Shown here: piece by piece, positions 60,102 to 64,000 of the stretch | How positions within the stretch are numbered: position 1 is the first letter of the stretch | How the letters are laid out: the number at the start of each line of letters is the position of its first letter | Origin: Talpa occidentalis | Taxonomy: Eukaryota; Chordata; Mammalia; Eulipotyphla; Talpidae | Assembly (NCBI RefSeq): GCF_014898055.3 | Contig: NW_023601754.1 | Coordinates: forward strand, 48,601,013-48,665,012 | Direction of reading: 5' to 3' | Length of the DNA: 64,000 nt | Translations under genes and position numbers: made by a program | The notes under the pieces: generated by a model | What the model saw: only the letters and a program-made list of their open reading frames with translations | Databases searched by the model: none | What the model was told of the DNA's origin: nothing

Positions 60102-60348
60102 TTTAAGTTTTAAAGATTTATTTATGTGCAGAAGAACTTGGGTTCAGGAAAGAGGTGTGGGGTGCAAGAGGACTCACTAGAGACAGAGTCGGGTGCAGAA
60201 CAGGTGGGTGCACTGAAACACTGCTGAGGAGAGCAGCGGGGAGACAGGAGAGGTCAGCTGCGACATGTGGGTCAGCTCCCTGGCTGGGGATCAAACTGGT
60301 GCTGCAGCGGTGACAGCCTGAGCCTCAGCCCTCAGTCCCATGGAGGCG
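60102..60348 (-). mobile_element. Older tRNA-derived SINE (unit C copy)
   Basis: Orthologous to 25,690-25,925, with the same truncated head. Confidence 0.8.
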
Positions 60349-60687
60349 GAGACCAGTATCTAAGGAGAGATCGCCTGAGCTCACATGCGTGATGCACCTG
60401 CGCAGGAGACCTGAGCAGGGGTCAGTGCACCCTGACAAGGAGCAGGAACCCCGCCTGTGAGGACCCACCTGTAAGGACACCTGTGCCAGGGAAGCAGTCC
60501 TGCCCGCGGGACCGCCCTCTGCGGTGCCTCTCCCTGACCAGGCCTCTGTCCTCCTGGGTCTGGGGCAGGAGAAGGGCGCAGGGACCCTCTTGGGTGTGGA
60601 AAGGGACCCTCGTGCCTGGACAGACCCGACCCAGTAGCGATTTGACAGTGACAAGGGACCGCCAGGGTGGGGCCGTCCAGTGATGTC
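60349..60687. other. Unrecognised non-coding segment (unit C)
   Basis: Counterpart of 25,926-26,263. Homology to A breaks at the end of this stretch (GTCCAGTGATGTCAC). Confidence 0.5.
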
Positions 60688-63340
60688 ACATCATTCTGTT
60701 CTGTCTGTTTCTCCACCTCGTTCCTTTCCCAAATCAGACACTCCAAGGAAAATTGTTAATGCACCCCCTCCTTCCTGGCAGATGACCTGATGGTTTCAGA
60801 AACCAGGTCAGGATCCCAGTCAGAGGGCAGGTCATGAGGGGCCCTGGGTGAACAGTGGCCAGGGCGTCTTCTCTAGCCTCACTTGGCCCAGGCGGGGAGA
60901 CAGTTCACTGGAAGGACCTGGTCCCCACAGTCCTGCCCCCGACCCACCCATCCACAACCCCCTGCAGGGCCCCAGCCTCCGCTTGGGAGCCTCCTGCTGG
61001 GTGACGAGGCTGGTGCTGCCCCAACAGTGGATTCACAAGATGGGGTTGGGGTCCTTGGTGGCAGGTTGACCTGTGCTTGTACGTGGACACTGTCGTACAC
61101 ACCCACCCACACACATGCAGACACTTAAAGTGGGAGCTGCACAGTTTCCAGCTATAAAAGAAAGTCATTGTGGGCCTCTCCGGTGGTGCAGCCGTTGGGT
61201 GCTGGGCTGCGAAGCTGATCGCAGTCTCTGCAGCTCCAGTTCGATTCCTGGCCACCGGGCGAGGGTCCCATATGGCGCGCAGACCTCTCCTGCCGCCTGC
61301 TGCTCCCCTCAGCAGTGTACCTTGGTCCTTCTGCCTGTTCTGTCATTGTGAACTGAGTCCAGCAAACTCCAATCCAAATACAACATCAGTCTTTACCACA
61401 ATGAAACAGCCAGGCCATCAAATAAGGAAATAAAATAGCGCATGACCGAGAAACGGGATGACTGGAAGCCCAGCAGAAACGGCTGTGGGGAGACGTGAGG
61501 ATTGGGTGCAAACTGCGCATCCGCAGCCTGTGGGGAGTTGCGCTCCTGGCGCCTGCAGCCAAACCTCTCCAGGGATCTCTGTTAAACAGGAGGACAACAA
61601 AAGCTGCAGGAAGTCACGAGCAATTTTATTTCTTTATCTTTCACATGTTAAAAGGACGGTGTCGAGATCAAAGGAGAGAGAGAAGGAGGCACCTGCATGT
61701 TGTAGGTGGTGAGAGCTGCTCACCGGCCATTTTCAAGGCTTAAATGTTCACCTGAATCGCCCCCAGCACTGGCCCACCGAGTTTAGATATGGGGCAGAGG
61801 CTTCTAGGCACGGCAGAGGGTGCTCTGAGTGCAAGTGTTAATTTGCCAGTTGCCTTATTGTAAAACTGCGGTACTTCAAAAATGTTCTCAGTGAGAGGTG
61901 GCCGGCCAGGGTCATTTACCATGGTGCCAGGGTTGAGCACCCGGGAGGAAACCAGAGGAGGGGGGTGTCGGGTCTGTAAGTCAGGGGCCCCAAAGTTGAA
62001 CAAGTGTCCCGAGTGCGGGAAAATGCTTAATCACAGAGGGCAGGGGCTGGGGGCCATGACCCGGTCCAGATCAGCGCCCCCCCCCGGCAGGCCCACTGGA
62101 GGTGTGCTGGGCGCGTCACTGCAGGTTCTGCAGTCAGCGGTCACCACCCGGTCACCAGGTGCCAGAATTGAGCTGATGCTGCCATAAGGAGACTGGAAGT
62201 GGCTTCTCCTGGTCCATTTCGGTCTGGGCCTCAGCTTGAAACTCCTCCCGCAAGGGTCCATCTGGAGAGAACTGTTAGCACAGGCTTTAAGCTTAAATAC
62301 AGTTGAGATGATTTATCAAAAGCAGGTCCACATGGCCATTACTGACCTTCAGCTGGACTTATTATAAACATAATTAAACATAAATATATTTATATACATA
62401 ATATTAAATTTATATGCCATCTTATATGACATATAATTATAAAATATAAACATATATTAAAGCAACGTGAAAATACTTTCAACAAATCCAAAATTGGATA
62501 CCACAGGACTATTATTTCAAGTGTTCACTTTGGTAGAGAAATCTGAATGTAAAGGCAAAAACAGCATGCTCCGCACAGGTGGATTGTAGAATATTTAAAT
62601 ATAGAAAATCAGGGTAAAGCAGGTGAGAGGGTGTGTGGAAATTTTCTATTTAAGGTTCAGTAATATTCTGTGAAGTCAGAAACATTTTAATTGGAACAGA
62701 ATCTGAGGGCTGCATCGTACAATGGGTGCAGCAATCACTGATTGAAGTGGTTATAGTAATGTTGTGTATCTATGACAGCACCAGGATATACAAATACAGA
62801 GTAACAGAGCCAGAGAGAGAAATAGTAATACAAGAAGCAGGAAATTGTGTCATCCACTGTGATGTGGGAAGATCATCCAGACATAGAATCAATAAGGACG
62901 CGATGGACTTGACTTACACTTTAGACCATGGGCTCAATAGTTCCTCAATAGCTCAATGGTTCCTCCAAACACAGGAGACATAGTCCGTGATCAATCACCT
63001 ATTAGTTCCACCACCATGTTTTAATACATTGAAGACAACTGAAGTCATATCCTGTTTTTTTCCTACAAGGGATACAAAACTAGATCACTGACTGCAGCAA
63101 AGTCAGAGAAGTCACAGAGAGTGGGGATTAGCCACCCCCACGAGCAGTGGGTAGAAGGGAGACAAGTGTAAGTGAAGATCCAACATGCTACAAGTGGGGT
63201 CTCAGCTCTCTGTTCAGGAGGTGCTTTCACAGTCACAGGCCCCTACATTAAAAAGAGAACATCTCAAACCACCTAACGTGATGTCTCAAGGAACTAAAAA
63301 GAAACAAGAGCCCAGTGTCAGATCACTAGGCAGACAGAAC
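60688..63340. other. Unit C-specific 2.65-kb segment
   Basis: Not found in A; B has lost the region. Its composition changes from GC-rich (60,690-62,270) to very AT-rich (about 62,340-62,480) and back to mixed. It contains one SINE (61,173-61,341). Open frames of up to about 100 codons have no recognisable domain. I cannot tell whether it is an insertion in C or a loss from A. Confidence 0.6.
61173..61341 (+). mobile_element. 3'-truncated tRNA-derived SINE
   Basis: Plus-strand head and body of the family. Box A lies within CGGTGGTGCAGCCG and box B is CAGTTCGATTCC at about 61,236; GCGCAGACCTCTCCTGCC follows. It ends near CTGCCTGTTC without the usual tail. A 9-base repeat, GTCATTGTG, flanks it at 61,164-61,172 and 61,342-61,350. 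Confidence 0.85.
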
Positions 63341-64000
63341 AGGACCAGCGAGAGAGGAAAGGACAGAGACCAGGAAGATACCGGAAAAGTCAGCAGAACC
63401 GAGAGTTAGATTTTTTGGAAAACTGAGTATTCACTTCCAACTTACCGCTTGCCCGGCTGAGTAATCCAGTCCTCGGCCTCCAGAGCCCAGAACTTCACCT
63501 GCTCACAGGCGTCTGAGCGCCATACTCAGCACAACCTGCTCTTCTCTCTCCATCTCCAAATGAGATGTTCGCTCTGTGTAGTTGACGGCACCGTATTTTC
63601 TCTCTTCCCCACACATGGGGGAGGCAGGAAGTATTCTCCACAGGAATGTAGATGCCCAGTCCCCAGTGTCTGCCTCAGGGAGGTGGTGGGACCATCACCT
63701 CCCACCCATGCCCCATCTTAACAGGATGAGCAGAGACCCATCCCGCCCCCTCTCCTGTGCATTACATAGCACCGGCGTCCCTGGCGCTCCAGGGTCATTG
63801 AGTACACATGGCCCCACCCATCACTTCCCATGGAGAACAACCATAATTGGGAGAGGAGAGGGCACTCTGAGCCCCACATGCCGCCCTGGCCTGATGACCC
63901 AGCTTTGCTTCTGCTGGAACACCTGCCCAAGACCTCTTGATCCACTATCTTCCAATCTTTTTAGGGCTTTGTAAACCCTGCTTATAATTTCCAAGAACAA
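63341..64000. other. Right end of window, resumed homology to unit A
   Basis: Matches 26,264-26,878 and then 27,169 onward, without the SINE found in A. No gene recognised. Confidence 0.6.

Larger units (their letters stand above)
45876..64000. repeat. Tandem segmental duplication unit C (cut by window end)
   Basis: Third direct copy, collinear with A but with deletions at about 48,233 (1.1 kb), 56,455 (about 3.2 kb measured on B) and 56,565 (about 0.2 kb). It also carries a C-only segment at about 60,688-63,340. Homology to A resumes at 63,341 and runs to the window end, where the copy lacks the SINE that A has at 26,879. The copy continues beyond the window. Confidence 0.88.

Noticed and set aside
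61740..62270. Possible endogenous retrovirus LTR or zinc-finger fragment (CPECGKML-like reading)
   Set aside because: A single short cysteine pattern, with no paired motif, primer-binding site, polyadenylation layout or long frame.
62726..62983. 85-codon plus-strand frame in the C-only segment
   Set aside because: No recognisable domain, no homologous copy in the window and AT-rich surroundings; it could be chance.
1..64000. CRISPR arrays, tRNA or rRNA genes
   Set aside because: The direct repeats are large duplications, SINEs or microsatellites. The tRNA-like sequences are SINE heads with decayed boxes and no intact cloverleaf.

Overview
The window looks like nuclear DNA of a placental mammal. 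It carries intronless vomeronasal type-1 receptor (V1R) reading frames, a young full-length LINE-1 with the usual two-ORF layout, older LINE-1 3' fragments, and many copies of one tRNA-derived SINE family that ends in an A/T-rich tail. I cannot name the species. The SINE is lineage-specific but I do not recognise its family with certainty. There are no bacterial, viral or organellar genes.

The dominant structure is a direct tandem array of three copies of one large segment: unit A (1 to about 27,660), unit B (about 27,661-45,875) and unit C (about 45,876 to the right edge). A starts inside the repeat and C is cut by the window end, so the array probably continues on both sides. Each unit begins with one intact V1R gene on the minus strand (A 109-1,086; B 27,828-28,805; C 46,039-47,031). 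Next come a plus-strand SINE, a degenerate LINE-1 fragment (A and B only), a pair of inverted ~420-bp arms around a ~3.2-kb spacer, about 3 kb of unrecognised DNA, an old minus-strand LINE-1 3' fragment with a TTA/TTG microsatellite, plus-strand V1R pseudogene 1, a GC-rich block, plus-strand V1R pseudogene 2, and a tail with further SINEs.

The units differ mainly by insertions and deletions. Unit A alone carries the 6.4-kb LINE-1, which splits pseudogene 1, and three SINEs; all four have empty sites in a sister unit. Unit B lost most of pseudogene 2 and everything beyond it, with about 0.95 kb of unrelated sequence in its place. Unit C lost about 1.1 kb near the first SINE and about 3.2 kb containing pseudogene 1, and carries 2.65 kb not found in A. 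The result is three intact receptors plus five pseudogene copies or remnants.

The likely protein-coding content is the three V1Rs, which are G-protein-coupled chemoreceptors expected in vomeronasal sensory neurons, and the LINE-1 ORF1. LINE-1 ORF2 is broken by one frameshift in a homopolymer. Most other open frames are antisense shadows or chance frames in GC-rich repeats. By eye, parts of the receptor coding sequence differ more between A and B than nearby non-coding DNA does, which suggests diversification, gene conversion, or both.
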